NCBI RefSeq assembly: GCF_021412625.1
Contig: NZ_JAKCFI010000008.1
Span: 186,001 to 250,000, forward strand
Source: Myxococcus stipitatus
GTDB taxonomy: Bacteria; Myxococcota; Myxococcia; Myxococcales; Myxococcaceae
DNA length: 64,000 bases
Reading direction: 5' to 3'
The translations under genes and the position numbers were made by a program. Positions 51,753-60,365 of the stretch are shown piece after piece (the first letter of the stretch is position 1; every line of letters begins with the position of its first letter). Below the pieces are notes generated by a model, which ran no database searches, was not told where the DNA came from, and saw nothing but the letters and a program-made list of their open reading frames with translations.

Positions 51753-52343
51753 ATGAGCGACACGTCATCCAAGAAGCTGCCGAAGGCCCAACGACGCGAC
51801 CAGCTGCTGGACACGGCCATGGCCATCGTGCGGGAGGAGGGCACGGACGCGCTGACGCTGGGGCACCTCGCCGAGCGCGCGGGCGTGAGCAAGCCCATCC
51901 CCTACGAGCACTTCAAGACGCGCCCCGGGCTGTTGATGGCCCTGTACGAGCGCATCGACGGGCAGCAGCTGGCCGCGCTCACGGAGGCGCTCTCCCGCAC
52001 GCGACGCAAGCTGGAGGACGTCGCGAAGGTCTTGAGCGCGGCGTACATGCGCTGCTACGCGAACATGGGCCCGGAGCTGCACGCCGTCTCCGCCGCGCTG
52101 AAGGGCGACGAGGAGATGGAGGCCTTCTACCAGCGGGTGCTGGACGGCTACGTGGCCTTCTACCAGGAGACGCTCGCGCCCTTCTGCGACCTGCCCCGGG
52201 ACACGCTGCGCCAGCGCTGCGTGGGCATCATCGGCGCGGCGGAGGCCATCTCCCGGGAGATGCTCCGGGGCGAGGTGCCGGAGACCACCGCCGCCGCGAC
52301 GCTGTCCTCGCTCATCGTCGCCTGGCTGTCGTCGAGGAAGTAG
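51753..52343 (+). CDS. TetR-family transcriptional regulator
   Basis: 196 residues. The N-terminal helix-turn-helix is in RRDQLLDTAMAIVREEGTDALTLGHLAERAGVSKPIPYEHFKTR (residues about 14-57; listed as region context). The ligand-binding helical C-terminus is of the TetR_C type with ISREMLRGEVPETTAAATL. SKPIPYEHF is a variant of the usual SKGTLYRHF recognition helix. It probably regulates the divergent reductase pair through the 29-bp dyad. ATG 51753; a GGAGGG run lies about 15 bases upstream, so the Shine-Dalgarno is poor. Confidence 0.88.
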   Translation: MSDTSSKKLPKAQRRDQLLDTAMAIVREEGTDALTLGHLAERAGVSKPIPYEHFKTRPGLLMALYERIDGQQLAALTEALSRTRRKLEDVAKVLSAAYMRCYANMGPELHAVSAALKGDEEMEAFYQRVLDGYVAFYQETLAPFCDLPRDTLRQRCVGIIGAAEAISREMLRGEVPETTAAATLSSLIVAWLSSRK

Positions 52344-52393
52344 CGCGCGGTGACGCGCGTGCATCGCCCGCGTCGATGTGATGCAGTCGCGGG

Positions 52394-53329
52394 GTGCTCG
52401 ACAGCGTCACCATCGACCAACTCCGCACGCTCCGCGCGGTGGCGGAGGAGGGCAGCTTCTCCGCGGCGGCGCGGAAGCTCGGCCAGGGCCAGCCCGCCGT
52501 CAGCCAGGCCATGCAGCGGCTGGAGAAGCAGCTGGGCCTGCGCCTCTTCGACCGCAGCGGACGCGTCCCCCGCCTGACGGCGAAGGGCGAGGCCGTCGTC
52601 GCGGCGGCCCGGCGCCTCCACGAGGACCTCGCCTCGTTCCAGGTCGTGGTGGGCCGGCTCAAGAGCGGCGAGGAGACGAAGCTGTCGCTCGTCGTGGACG
52701 CCATGTTCCCCACCGACGCGCTGCTGGACTTCGTGAAGGAGCTGGCGCGCGAGCACCCCGGCGTGGAGCTGGCGCTGGAGGTGGAGCTGCTGTCGGCGGT
52801 GACGGAGCGCGTGCGCGAGCGTCGCGCGACGCTGGGCATCGCTGGCGCGGACCTGGACCTCACCGGCCTGGAGCAGCGCCCCATCGCGCTCCTGAAGATG
52901 ATTCCCGTCGCCGCGCCGTCGCATCCGCTGGCCGCCGTGAAGGGCGTGCTCACCGACGAGCACCTCGCCTCCGCCATCCAGGTGGTCCTGAGCGAGCGGC
53001 TCGCGGAGGGGAAGACCGGCACCGTGGACCGGGGCGTCCTCGGCACGCGCGTCTGGCGCGTCGCGGACCTGATGACGAAGCACTCGCTCCTCGTCGGCGG
53101 CGTGGGCTGGGGGCACGAACCCGAACACCTCGTCCGCGACGACCTCGCGGCGGGCCGGCTGGTCGCCCTGCGGCTGGCGGCCTGGGAGGGAGGCCCCCCG
53201 CCCCAGCGCCCGCTCGCCCTGGTGCGCCGCAAGGGCACGCCGCTGGGCCCCGTGGCGACGTGGGCGTCGAACCGGCTCACCTCGCTGTGCCAGCTGGCGC
53301 TCGGCGGCGCGGACCATCACACGACGTGA
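52394..53329 (+). CDS. LysR-family transcriptional regulator
   Basis: 311 residues. N-terminal winged helix (IDQLRTLRAVAEEGSFSAAARKLGQGQPAVSQAMQRLEKQLG, residues 7-48, region context) and a periplasmic-binding-like effector domain. Start GTG 52394. The downstream pirin gene lies 59 bases away on the same strand but has its own promoter candidate; the regulator may control it. A short palindrome, ATCAC-N5-GTGAT, overlaps the end of this gene (about 53315-53329). Confidence 0.88.
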   Translation: MLDSVTIDQLRTLRAVAEEGSFSAAARKLGQGQPAVSQAMQRLEKQLGLRLFDRSGRVPRLTAKGEAVVAAARRLHEDLASFQVVVGRLKSGEETKLSLVVDAMFPTDALLDFVKELAREHPGVELALEVELLSAVTERVRERRATLGIAGADLDLTGLEQRPIALLKMIPVAAPSHPLAAVKGVLTDEHLASAIQVVLSERLAEGKTGTVDRGVLGTRVWRVADLMTKHSLLVGGVGWGHEPEHLVRDDLAAGRLVALRLAAWEGGPPPQRPLALVRRKGTPLGPVATWASNRLTSLCQLALGGADHHTT

Positions 53330-53354
53330 TGACAAGCATCATGCGCGGGAGCGA

Positions 53355-53382
53355 TTTACAGACGGGTCCCGGCTCTTAGGTT
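53355..53382 (+). promoter_or_regulatory. Candidate promoter of the pirin gene
   Basis: TTTACA (53355-53360) and TAGGTT (53377-53382) with a 16-base spacer. The predicted start of transcription falls at or very near the ATG at 53389, which has no Shine-Dalgarno, so the message may be leaderless. Confidence 0.5.
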
Positions 53383-53388
53383 CGAGCC

Positions 53389-54327
53389 ATGAGCACCACG
53401 ACCCAAGTCAGCGTCCCCCTCACTCCGCACACCACGCCCCGTCCCCGCACCGTGGAGAGCGTCCACGGCGGCGGAGCGCTGCACTGGGTGGGTGACGGCT
53501 TCCGAGTCCACACCCTCGTCCCCAGCGGCGGCCTGCGCCAGGAGCGGACCAGTCCCTTCCTGCTGCTCGACTACCATCCGCCCTTCGACTACCCCGCCCT
53601 GGAGAAGGGCCAGCGGGGCGTCGGCTGGCATCCGCACCGCGGCTTCGAGACGGTGACCCTCGCTTTCGAGGGCTCCGTCGCGCACCGTGACAACGCGGGG
53701 CACTCCGGCGTCATCGGTCCGGGCGACGTGCAGTGGATGACGGCGGCGTCCGGCATCCTCCACGAGGAGTATCACGAGCCCGCCTTCTCCCGGCGCGGGG
53801 GCACGTTCCACATGCTCCAGCTCTGGGTGAACCTGCCGCGCAAGGACAAGATGTCCCCTCCGGGCTACCAGCCCATCACGAAGGAGCAGATTCCCGTCGT
53901 CCCCGTGCAGGCCGGCGGGGAGGTCACCGAAGACAGCAAGGTGCGCGTCATCGCCGGCGGGTACGGTGAGGCGAAGGGTCCCGCGCGGACCTTCACGCCC
54001 ATCACCCTGCTCGAGGTGAAGGCGCGCGCGGGTGAGCGCTTCGAGCTCCCGCTCCCGTCGAAGCACAACGCCCTGGTGCTCGTCACCCGGGGCCGCGTGT
54101 CGGCGGACGCGGAGGCGATTCGCGGCGGCGAGCTGGGGGTCTTCGCCAACGACGGGGACGTGCTGGCCCTGCGCGCCGAGGAGGACACGCACTTGCTCGT
54201 CCTCGCCGGCGAGCCCATCCGCGAGCCCATCGCCCACACCGGGCCGTTCGTGATGAACAACCACCGGGAGATCATCCAGGCCATCTACGACTTCGAGTCG
54301 GGGGCCTTCGGAGCGATTCCGGAGTAG
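53389..54327 (+). CDS. Pirin family protein
   Basis: 312 residues, bicupin. The N-terminal cupin metal motif is in VGWHPHRGFETVTLAFEGSVAHRDNAGHSG (His, His, His and Glu positions; region context), with FLLLDYHPPFDYPALEKG before it. IGPGDVQWMTAASGILHEEYH and a C-terminal Pirin_C region (FVMNNHREIIQAIYDFESG) complete the family signature. Bacterial pirins have been linked to quercetinase activity or regulation of metabolism. Cytosolic. It follows a LysR gene and a candidate promoter. Confidence 0.92.
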   Translation: MSTTTQVSVPLTPHTTPRPRTVESVHGGGALHWVGDGFRVHTLVPSGGLRQERTSPFLLLDYHPPFDYPALEKGQRGVGWHPHRGFETVTLAFEGSVAHRDNAGHSGVIGPGDVQWMTAASGILHEEYHEPAFSRRGGTFHMLQLWVNLPRKDKMSPPGYQPITKEQIPVVPVQAGGEVTEDSKVRVIAGGYGEAKGPARTFTPITLLEVKARAGERFELPLPSKHNALVLVTRGRVSADAEAIRGGELGVFANDGDVLALRAEEDTHLLVLAGEPIREPIAHTGPFVMNNHREIIQAIYDFESGAFGAIPE

Positions 54328-54397
54328 TGGAGCGCGCGGCGGCTCGACGCCGCGTCAGGCAGTGCCGGCGCCTCCGGGAGTCGTCGTCCCGGGGGCG

Positions 54398-55381
54398 TCA
54401 GCGTTTGCGGGGACGGGCCGCCATGGGGCGCGGCTTCGCCTTCGCGTCGGGCCTCGCCAGGGAGCCGTCCCGCAGCACGTCGATGAGGAGCTCGCGGAAG
54501 AAGCGGGCCCCCGGGTCCGTGCTCGTGCGGGGATGCCAGATGAGCGACATGGGGATGGCGGGCGGGTCCGGCAGGAACTGGAGGCGCCGCACGGGCAGCA
54601 TCGCGCACAGCACGTCGGCCGTGCGCCCCGGCATCCCCGCGATGAGGTCCGAGCGCGTGACGGCCACGCCCGCCGCGACGAAGTGGGAGACGGCGAGCGC
54701 GGGCCGGAACTCGAGGCCGTTGGCCTTGCAGAACAGCTCGAACATGCGGTGCCCCACGCCGGGACGCCCATGGTTCACCAGCATGTCCACGTGCCTCGAC
54801 GCGTTGAAGGCCTCGCGCGTCAGCGTCGTCCCGGTGATGTGGGGATGGTCCTTGCGCACGAGGAACGCCGTGCGCTCCAGGTACAGGTCCTCGGCCGGGT
54901 AGCCATCGCGCTCGGCCACGGCCCGGGGCGCCAGCGCGACGTCCACCTCCCCCGTGGCCAGCCCGTTGGACGACACCAGGTAGTCGATGCTCACCACGCG
55001 CAGCAGCGCCCGGGGCAGGCGCCGCGCGAACGCCTCCACCACCAGCGGCACGTCGCACACGTCCTGGTTGTCGCCGCACGCCAGCGTGAAGGCGCGCGTG
55101 CTCTCCTCCGGGTTGAAGCGCTGGCCGTCCACCGCGCTCTGCAGCTGCGCCACCGCCGAGGCCACCAGCGGCCGCAGCTCCTCGCAGCGCGGCGTGGGCA
55201 CCAGGCCCCGCCCGTCGCGCACCAGCAGCGGGTCCCCCAGCACGTCGCGCAGCCGCGCCAGCGCGTTGCTCACCGCCGACTGCGTGACGTGGAGCTGCTC
55301 CGCCGCGCCCGTGACGCTCCCCGTCTCCAGCACCGCGTGCAGCACCAGGAACAGGTTCAGGTCGATGCCCGAAAGATTCAT
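54398..55381 (-). CDS. LysR-family transcriptional regulator
   Basis: 327 residues. Winged helix at residues 5-65 (LNLFLVLHAVLETGSVTGAA, QSAVSNALARLR) and the LysR substrate domain. This is the NodD/LeuO-like subgroup (LNLFLVL, DPLLVRDGRGLVPTPRCEEL). The tail is Lys/Arg/Pro-rich. Start ATG 55381; ATG 55402 seven codons upstream is an alternative. Target unknown; no divergent neighbour that looks regulated (the lipoprotein gene upstream reads the same way). Confidence 0.87.
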   Translation of the reverse strand: MNLSGIDLNLFLVLHAVLETGSVTGAAEQLHVTQSAVSNALARLRDVLGDPLLVRDGRGLVPTPRCEELRPLVASAVAQLQSAVDGQRFNPEESTRAFTLACGDNQDVCDVPLVVEAFARRLPRALLRVVSIDYLVSSNGLATGEVDVALAPRAVAERDGYPAEDLYLERTAFLVRKDHPHITGTTLTREAFNASRHVDMLVNHGRPGVGHRMFELFCKANGLEFRPALAVSHFVAAGVAVTRSDLIAGMPGRTADVLCAMLPVRRLQFLPDPPAIPMSLIWHPRTSTDPGARFFRELLIDVLRDGSLARPDAKAKPRPMAARPRKR

Positions 55382-55446
55382 GACGGTGATTCCATACACC
55401 ACCCGGCATCACCGACTCAAAGCCCCCTCCCGAGGGGCCCCGCGCC

Positions 55447-56049
55447 TCAGGAGCGACGCGCGCCCGTCAGCATCGCCGCCATCTGCGGGTCCAGCTTGAA
55501 CGACGCGAAGAAGCCGTCCGCGTCCTGGGGGATGCGGCCCTCGGGGTGGAGCAGGAGCTGCTGGTACAGCCGGTGGCCCACCAGGAAGAAGCGCCCGCGC
55601 AGCCGGCGGGGGCCGGACACGCCCTCCACCTCCCAGCCCGGGAAGCCCTCCAGCGTGAGCGGGCGCGAGGACACGCCCGTGGCGCCCAGGGCCTCCAGCG
55701 CGCCCAGGCTGGCGCGGGACACCACGTCGCGCGGGTCCGCCTGCTGCACGGCCGCCGCGGGGAAGTCCGTATACGAGACGTAGTACGCCGTGTCCGCCTC
55801 CGGACGGACGGCGATGAAGGTGTGGAGTGTCACCTCCCCCACCTCGGTGACCTGGGTGCGCCGCTCCTCGCTCACCGGCCCCGGCAGCGACACGGAGAAG
55901 CCGCCCTCCGTGGACTGGACGACAGTGGCTGGCGTGACGGCGGCCTGGGCGGACGGCTCCGCCGGAGCCTGCTGTCGGGAGGCACACGCCCCCAGTCCTC
56001 CAGCGGACAGCAGGATGACGAGCGGCGCGACTCGGCGCGAAATCTTCAT
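55447..56049 (-). CDS. Lipoprotein of unknown function
   Basis: 200 residues. Signal peptide with lipobox (GLGAC, C22), then a Gln/Ala/Pro linker. The mature domain begins GGFSVSLPGPVSEERRTQV and contains AYYVSYTDFPAAAV and RFFLVGHRLYQQLLLHPEG, with a DGFFASFKL ending. This layout is common in small envelope lipoproteins with a beta-rich fold of unknown role. AGGAG lies about ten bases upstream of ATG 56049. Upstream on the same strand is the histidine kinase gene, 113 bases away. Confidence 0.8.
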   Translation of the reverse strand: MKISRRVAPLVILLSAGGLGACASRQQAPAEPSAQAAVTPATVVQSTEGGFSVSLPGPVSEERRTQVTEVGEVTLHTFIAVRPEADTAYYVSYTDFPAAAVQQADPRDVVSRASLGALEALGATGVSSRPLTLEGFPGWEVEGVSGPRRLRGRFFLVGHRLYQQLLLHPEGRIPQDADGFFASFKLDPQMAAMLTGARRS

Positions 56050-56162
56050 GGTCCAGGCAACTCCTGTCGTGTGGCCCGGAAGGTACGTCCGCCTCCCTCC
56101 AGGCGCACGCAGCCTCCTCGACAGAAGCGCGACACGCAACGCTTCATCTCACCGCTCGCGCC

Positions 56163-57632
56163 TCAGTGGAGGTGGTCCGACGGGGACTCGGCGTGTGTCT
56201 CCGGGAGCGCGCCGGAGGCGCACGCCAGCCGGACGGTGAAGGTGGACCCGATGCCTGGCTGGCTGTCCACGTCGATGTGGCCCCCGTGCGCCTCGACGAT
56301 GCGGCGGGCGACGGACAGCCCCAACCCCACGCCCGGCGCGCGACCGCGCGCGTTGCCCGCGCGCTGGAAGGGGGCGAAGAGCATGCGCTTCTCGTCCTCG
56401 GTGATGCCGATGCCCTGGTCCTTCACGGACATGAGGACCTCGTCGCCCTCGCGGCGCACCCCGACGTCCACGCGGCTGCCGGAGGGCGAGTACTTCAGCG
56501 CGTTGCTGACCAGGTTGGCGAGCACCTGCTCCAGCCGGTCCGGGTCCACCCGTACCGGCATGGGGACCTCCGGCGTCTGCAGTTGCAGCACGTGACCGCT
56601 GTCGCTGGCGCGGTAGAGCTCCACCACGCCGCGCGCCAGCTCGCGCGCGTCGCGCACCTCCGGCCGCAGGTCCAGCTTGCCCGCCTCGATGCGCGTGGCG
56701 TCGAGCAGGTCCCCCACCATCCGGTCCAGCCGCTCCACCTGTCGCCCCACCATGGAGAGCACCCGCCGCGTCCGCTCGGGCGTCAGCGGCGCCTGGCTGC
56801 GCTCCGGCAGGGCGGTGGAAATCTTGAGCGCCGACAGCGGATTGCGCAGCTCGTGCGCCACCCCCGCCAGGAAGGCCAGCTGCTGCTCCTGCTGGTGCGT
56901 CAGGCTGTTGGCCATCTCGTTGAACGTGCGCGCCATCTCCCGCAGCTCCGTGGGCCCGGACACCGGGGCGCGCGTGCGCTTGCGACCGTTGCCGAAGCGC
57001 CGCATCGACTGGCTGATGTCGCGCAGCGGCTGGATGGCGATGCGCTGCAGGAGCAGGGTGCCCGCGGCCAGGCCCATCAGCATCAACCCGCACAGCACGA
57101 GCCCGATGGTGTTCGCCAGCCGGTTGATGTCCGCGGACGCCTCGCGCGCCGTGCGCGCCTCGTTGACGTTGAGCTGCACCAGCCGCTCCAGGGAGTCGAG
57201 CGCCGCGTCCAGCACCGGGACGACCTTCTCGGCCCGCTGACGCATGGGCAGCCGGGCGGCGTCCCGCTGGACCGCCAGGTAGTCGGAGAAGTTCTGGTCG
57301 ACCTCGCGGATGAGGTTCTGCTCCCTGGCGCCGGACGCGGTGGCGTCCAGGCCGGCGAGCAGGCGAGGGAACGAGGCCTCGATGCTCTCGAGCGTACGCC
57401 CCCGGATGAGCTCCGACGTCATGTCCACCGGCCCCGCCACGCCGCTCAGGCGGAAGTGGATGAGCAGGTCGATCTCCAGCTCCTCCGCGCCGTGCAGCCC
57501 CTCCACGGAGTCTCCCAGCGTGTTCGCCGAGTGGTGCTGCGCATTCGTCAGGGCGATGAGCGCTCCCGCGGCCAGCAGCGTGACGAGGGCCAGTCCCCCC
57601 AGGGTGGCGGCGAGCCAGGCGCGCAGACTCAT
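56163..57632 (-). CDS. Sensor histidine kinase, orphan
   Basis: 489 residues. First helix about 10-30; a helical extracytoplasmic sensor of about 150 residues resembling four-helix-bundle sensors; second helix about 180-203; HAMP linker (IAIQPLRDISQSMRRFGNG, then ELREMARTFNEMANSL). The HisKA phospho-His is in FLAGVAHELRNPLSALK. HATPase boxes are N (NLVSNALKYSP), G1 (VKDQGIGITEDE), F (LFAPFQRAG) and G2 (GVGLGLSVARRIVEAHGG). No response-regulator gene is adjacent, so the partner is unlinked. ATG 57632 is preceded closely by GGGAGGGG. The 281 bases upstream to the next gene hold nothing I can name. Confidence 0.9.
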   Translation of the reverse strand: MSLRAWLAATLGGLALVTLLAAGALIALTNAQHHSANTLGDSVEGLHGAEELEIDLLIHFRLSGVAGPVDMTSELIRGRTLESIEASFPRLLAGLDATASGAREQNLIREVDQNFSDYLAVQRDAARLPMRQRAEKVVPVLDAALDSLERLVQLNVNEARTAREASADINRLANTIGLVLCGLMLMGLAAGTLLLQRIAIQPLRDISQSMRRFGNGRKRTRAPVSGPTELREMARTFNEMANSLTHQQEQQLAFLAGVAHELRNPLSALKISTALPERSQAPLTPERTRRVLSMVGRQVERLDRMVGDLLDATRIEAGKLDLRPEVRDARELARGVVELYRASDSGHVLQLQTPEVPMPVRVDPDRLEQVLANLVSNALKYSPSGSRVDVGVRREGDEVLMSVKDQGIGITEDEKRMLFAPFQRAGNARGRAPGVGLGLSVARRIVEAHGGHIDVDSQPGIGSTFTVRLACASGALPETHAESPSDHLH

Positions 57633-57913
57633 GGCCCCTCCCGCTGGAGGACGGGGCGGGCGTCGCGGCGTGCCGTGTGTCGGGTGGGGAATCTCACACT
57701 CGGTCCTCCACGAACCGGGGACGCCGGTGCTCACGCCCCCTTCCTGACTGGAGGAACAGCGTCCGACCCGGGAGGATTCACGGACTGGACAGCAGCCGGG
57801 CGGGGAAGGAGGTTCTCCGCACGCCGTCGTCACCGGATGCCGGCAATCGTGCTAGGGAGGGCGGACGTGGCGGGCGAGCGTGAGCCCCCCTGGCCGCGCG
57901 CGACGAGGTCACC

Positions 57914-58297
57914 ATGGACATGCTCTCCCAGCCGGTACGTACCCTGAAATTCGATGGCTTCTGGCGGTGGCTCCAGGAGCACACGCAATGCATCCTCCGG
58001 GCGGGCTCCGTCGACGCGATGATGTACGACCACGACGACTTCCACTGGCTGCTCCTCGAGGAGGAGCGCCAGCACATCGTCCAGGTGCTCAAGGGCAAGT
58101 CGCTCGTGGGCGAGCTGGTGATGGCGGGCCGCGAGGTCACCGAGGTGAACGTGGCGCCGGACCCGGAGTCCGGCACGCAGGGCCACTTCCTGGTGGAGCT
58201 GATGGGCGGACCGAAGGAGGACCCGCAGGTCCTCTACCACTTCATCATGGCGCACGGCATCGACCCGGCGCCGGGCCACAAGGACCTCAAGCACTGA
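57914..58297 (+). CDS. Conserved-looking hypothetical protein
   Basis: 127 residues, acidic, soluble, no signal peptide. The sequence has features of a folded protein (FWRWLQEHTQCILRAGS, DDFHWLLLEEERQHIVQVLKG) but no known domain is recognised. Start ATG 57914. The last 11 bases overlap the end of the convergent glycosyltransferase gene. Confidence 0.7.
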   Translation: MDMLSQPVRTLKFDGFWRWLQEHTQCILRAGSVDAMMYDHDDFHWLLLEEERQHIVQVLKGKSLVGELVMAGREVTEVNVAPDPESGTQGHFLVELMGGPKEDPQVLYHFIMAHGIDPAPGHKDLKH

Positions 58298-59330
58298 GGA
58301 CGATGCGCTCGATGAGCGCCACCGCGTCCTTCGCGCCCCCGGCATAGGTCGCCGGGGCGCGTGTCCGGCCCGGGCCCAGCATCGCCACGGCCCGCTCCAC
58401 CAGCTCGTCTCCCGTGCGGGCCAGCTCCTCCGGGCGCAGGCGCAGCGCCTGCCGGTCGTAGCGCCGCTCCCGCGCGAGCGCCACCAGCGGCGTCCCGGTG
58501 ATGCGCGCCTCCTGCACGGTGTTGTATCCGCCCGCCCCCACCAGGACGTCCACCCCGGGCAGCACCGCCAGCGCGGGCCACACCTCGCGCGGCCGCACCC
58601 GGCCCTTCCCGCGCGCGTGGGCGCCCGCGCGCGGATGCTCCGGCGACCAGGGCCCTGGCGGCACCAGCCACCGCACCTGCGCGGCTTCGCCCAGCCGCGC
58701 GTGGAGGCGCTCGGCGATGACGCCCGCCTCCTCCACCTCCACCGCGTTGCCGCTGCCCATCACCGCGAACAAGGGCCGCGTGTCCGCGGGGGCCAGCCCG
58801 AACCAGGCGCGGGCCCGCTCGCGGCTCATCCACTCGTCCTGCCCCAGCAGCACCCAGGGCGCGGTGCGCACCGCGCGCGGGTGCCGGGCGAAGGCCGCGT
58901 CCTCACCGGGGACGAGCAGCAGGTCGAACGCGTCCACCGCGCTCGCCAGGTCGAAGCGCTCCACGTACGTGGGGTTCAGGTCTCGGTGCACCAGCACCTT
59001 GCCCATGCGCAGCCCGGGCAGGAGCGGCGCCAGCTCTCCGGCGATGCCTCGCGGGAAGGTGTCCACGACGAGCAGGTCCGGACGGACGCCCTCCAGCAGG
59101 GCCTCCACCGCCTCGCGCACCGCGGCCTTGTCCAGCGCCGCGCTCAGCCGGTACACGCGCCCCCGGGGCCCGAGCAGCGCCTCCAGGGGCATGTCCGGCG
59201 CGAAGTCGCTGTTGGTCACCAGCGAGACGCGGTGTCCGCGCGCCAGGGCCACCCGGGCCAGGGCGCAGGAGCGGGTGAAGTGCCCCATGCCTCCGCCCAG
59301 CGCATAGATGAGCCACCGCGCCGCGCCCAT
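58287..59330 (-). CDS. MurG-like / GT-B glycosyltransferase
   Basis: 347 residues. The N-terminal GT-B motif YALGGGMGHFTRSCALARVALARGHRVSLV (region 8-37), a C-terminal VDVLVGAGGYNTVQEARITGTPLVALA nucleotide-sugar loop, and VLVHRDLNPTYVERFDL fit the MurG/UGT-like superfamily. The donor and acceptor are unknown; envelope or exopolysaccharide glycosylation is plausible with other transferases at the end of the window. ATG 59330 overlaps the stop of the preceding zinc-ribbon gene by one base (TGATG). Confidence 0.85.
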   Translation of the reverse strand: MGAARWLIYALGGGMGHFTRSCALARVALARGHRVSLVTNSDFAPDMPLEALLGPRGRVYRLSAALDKAAVREAVEALLEGVRPDLLVVDTFPRGIAGELAPLLPGLRMGKVLVHRDLNPTYVERFDLASAVDAFDLLLVPGEDAAFARHPRAVRTAPWVLLGQDEWMSRERARAWFGLAPADTRPLFAVMGSGNAVEVEEAGVIAERLHARLGEAAQVRWLVPPGPWSPEHPRAGAHARGKGRVRPREVWPALAVLPGVDVLVGAGGYNTVQEARITGTPLVALARERRYDRQALRLRPEELARTGDELVERAVAMLGPGRTRAPATYAGGAKDAVALIERIVLSA

Positions 59331-59671
59331 CAGCTGCCGACCATGTCCTCTTCGAAGGCCGCGTCGCCCTCGTGACGCAGGCTGCCCCCATCCGCCTCGG
59401 TGAAGTCGTTCGGGTCGCGACCGCCGCGACGCCCCCAGAAGGAGCCGGAGGGGTAGTAGCCGAAGTCGTCGTAGTAGTAGCTCGCGTCCTCCTCCGTCGC
59501 CCCGGCGCCCGCCGCGGCGCAGGCGGTGCAGACCAGGGCCCCGTCCTCGGACGTGGTGAGGTGCTCGCCACAGGCGCTCCTCCCACAGCTGGGGCACACC
59601 GCCTCCGAGGGGAGGCCGCACGCGCGGGTGAAGAGGAAGCCCGCGTCCACCTGACAGGTCTCGGCGTTCAT
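59330..59671 (-). CDS. Small zinc-ribbon/B-box-like protein coupled to the glycosyltransferase
   Basis: 113 residues. Cys pairs at CQ/C18 and CPSCGRSACGEH and CTAC suggest a zinc-binding knuckle of the B-box/treble-clef kind. The C-terminal half is Tyr/Asp/Gly-rich (YYYDDFGYYPSGSFWGRRGG) and probably disordered. Translationally coupled (TGATG) to the downstream glycosyltransferase. No function known. Confidence 0.75.
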   Translation of the reverse strand: MNAETCQVDAGFLFTRACGLPSEAVCPSCGRSACGEHLTTSEDGALVCTACAAAGAGATEEDASYYYDDFGYYPSGSFWGRRGGRDPNDFTEADGGSLRHEGDAAFEEDMVGS

Positions 59672-59702
59672 GAGCGGTGCGACTCCCGGGCGTTCGAGGC
59701 GC

Positions 59703-60365
59703 TCACGGAGAGGTCCCCGTGGGCGAGGTCTGGAGTTGATGGAGCAGCGCCACGCGCAGGGCGAGGTCGAGCTTCTCGAAGGCGAGGCACGCGACCGCGT
59801 CCGCCCGGACCTCGGACTTCGTGGCGAGCAGCGTCCCGCCGCCCGGCTCGCGCAGCGACACCTTGCCCTCGCGGGCCTTCACGCGGGCCACCTCCACGCC
59901 GGCCGCGTCCCGCACGCGCGCGCCGTCGTCGTCCGGCGACACGGTGTAGAGGACCGCGCCCCGCGCGTCGTTGAGCCGCCAGCCCTGCCCCTGGCGCGCG
60001 AGCGTGTAGAGGACCTGCTGCTGCGCGCCGTCGCGCACGGTGAGCGCGCCGCCCGCCGAGCCCACGACGTGGGCCAGCGGCGTGTCGTCCGGGCCGGACA
60101 CCTTGAGCGCGCCGCCCTTCCACTTGAGCCGCGCCAGCTCGCGGTCGTCGCCGTCCACCAGCTTGGCGCCGTCATCCTTGGGCTTGAGGGAGAAGCGCTC
60201 GCGGTCGTCGGCGTCCTTGAACTTGAGCTTGCCGGGGAGCGCGGCCTCGTCCCTCTCCGCTGGAAGGGCGGAGGTCTGGGGCGCGGAGGCGGACGCGTCG
60301 GAGCCCGAGGGCCTCGAGCAGCCGACCCAGACGAGCAGGGCCAGCCAGGGAAGGTGTCGGGTCAT
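59703..60365 (-). CDS. Lipoprotein of unknown function with repeated strands
   Basis: 220 residues. Short signal peptide with lipobox (VWVGC, C16), then a Ser/Ala linker. The mature part repeats a pattern of about 20-25 residues, e.g. KLKFKDADDRERFSLKPKDD, KLVDGDDRELARLKWKGG, RVRDAAGVEVARVKAREG, which suggests a beta-solenoid or propeller-like fold. ATG 60365 overlaps the stop of the upstream membrane-protein gene (ATGA), so the pair is cotranslated. Confidence 0.8.
   Translation of the reverse strand: MTRHLPWLALLVWVGCSRPSGSDASASAPQTSALPAERDEAALPGKLKFKDADDRERFSLKPKDDGAKLVDGDDRELARLKWKGGALKVSGPDDTPLAHVVGSAGGALTVRDGAQQQVLYTLARQGQGWRLNDARGAVLYTVSPDDDGARVRDAAGVEVARVKAREGKVSLREPGGGTLLATKSEVRADAVACLAFEKLDLALRVALLHQLQTSPTGTSP

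Noticed and set aside
53315-53329. ATCAC-N5-GTGAT palindrome at the end of the LysR gene as an operator
   Set aside because: It is a five-base-arm palindrome overlapping codons and a stop; too short to call without comparison to relatives.
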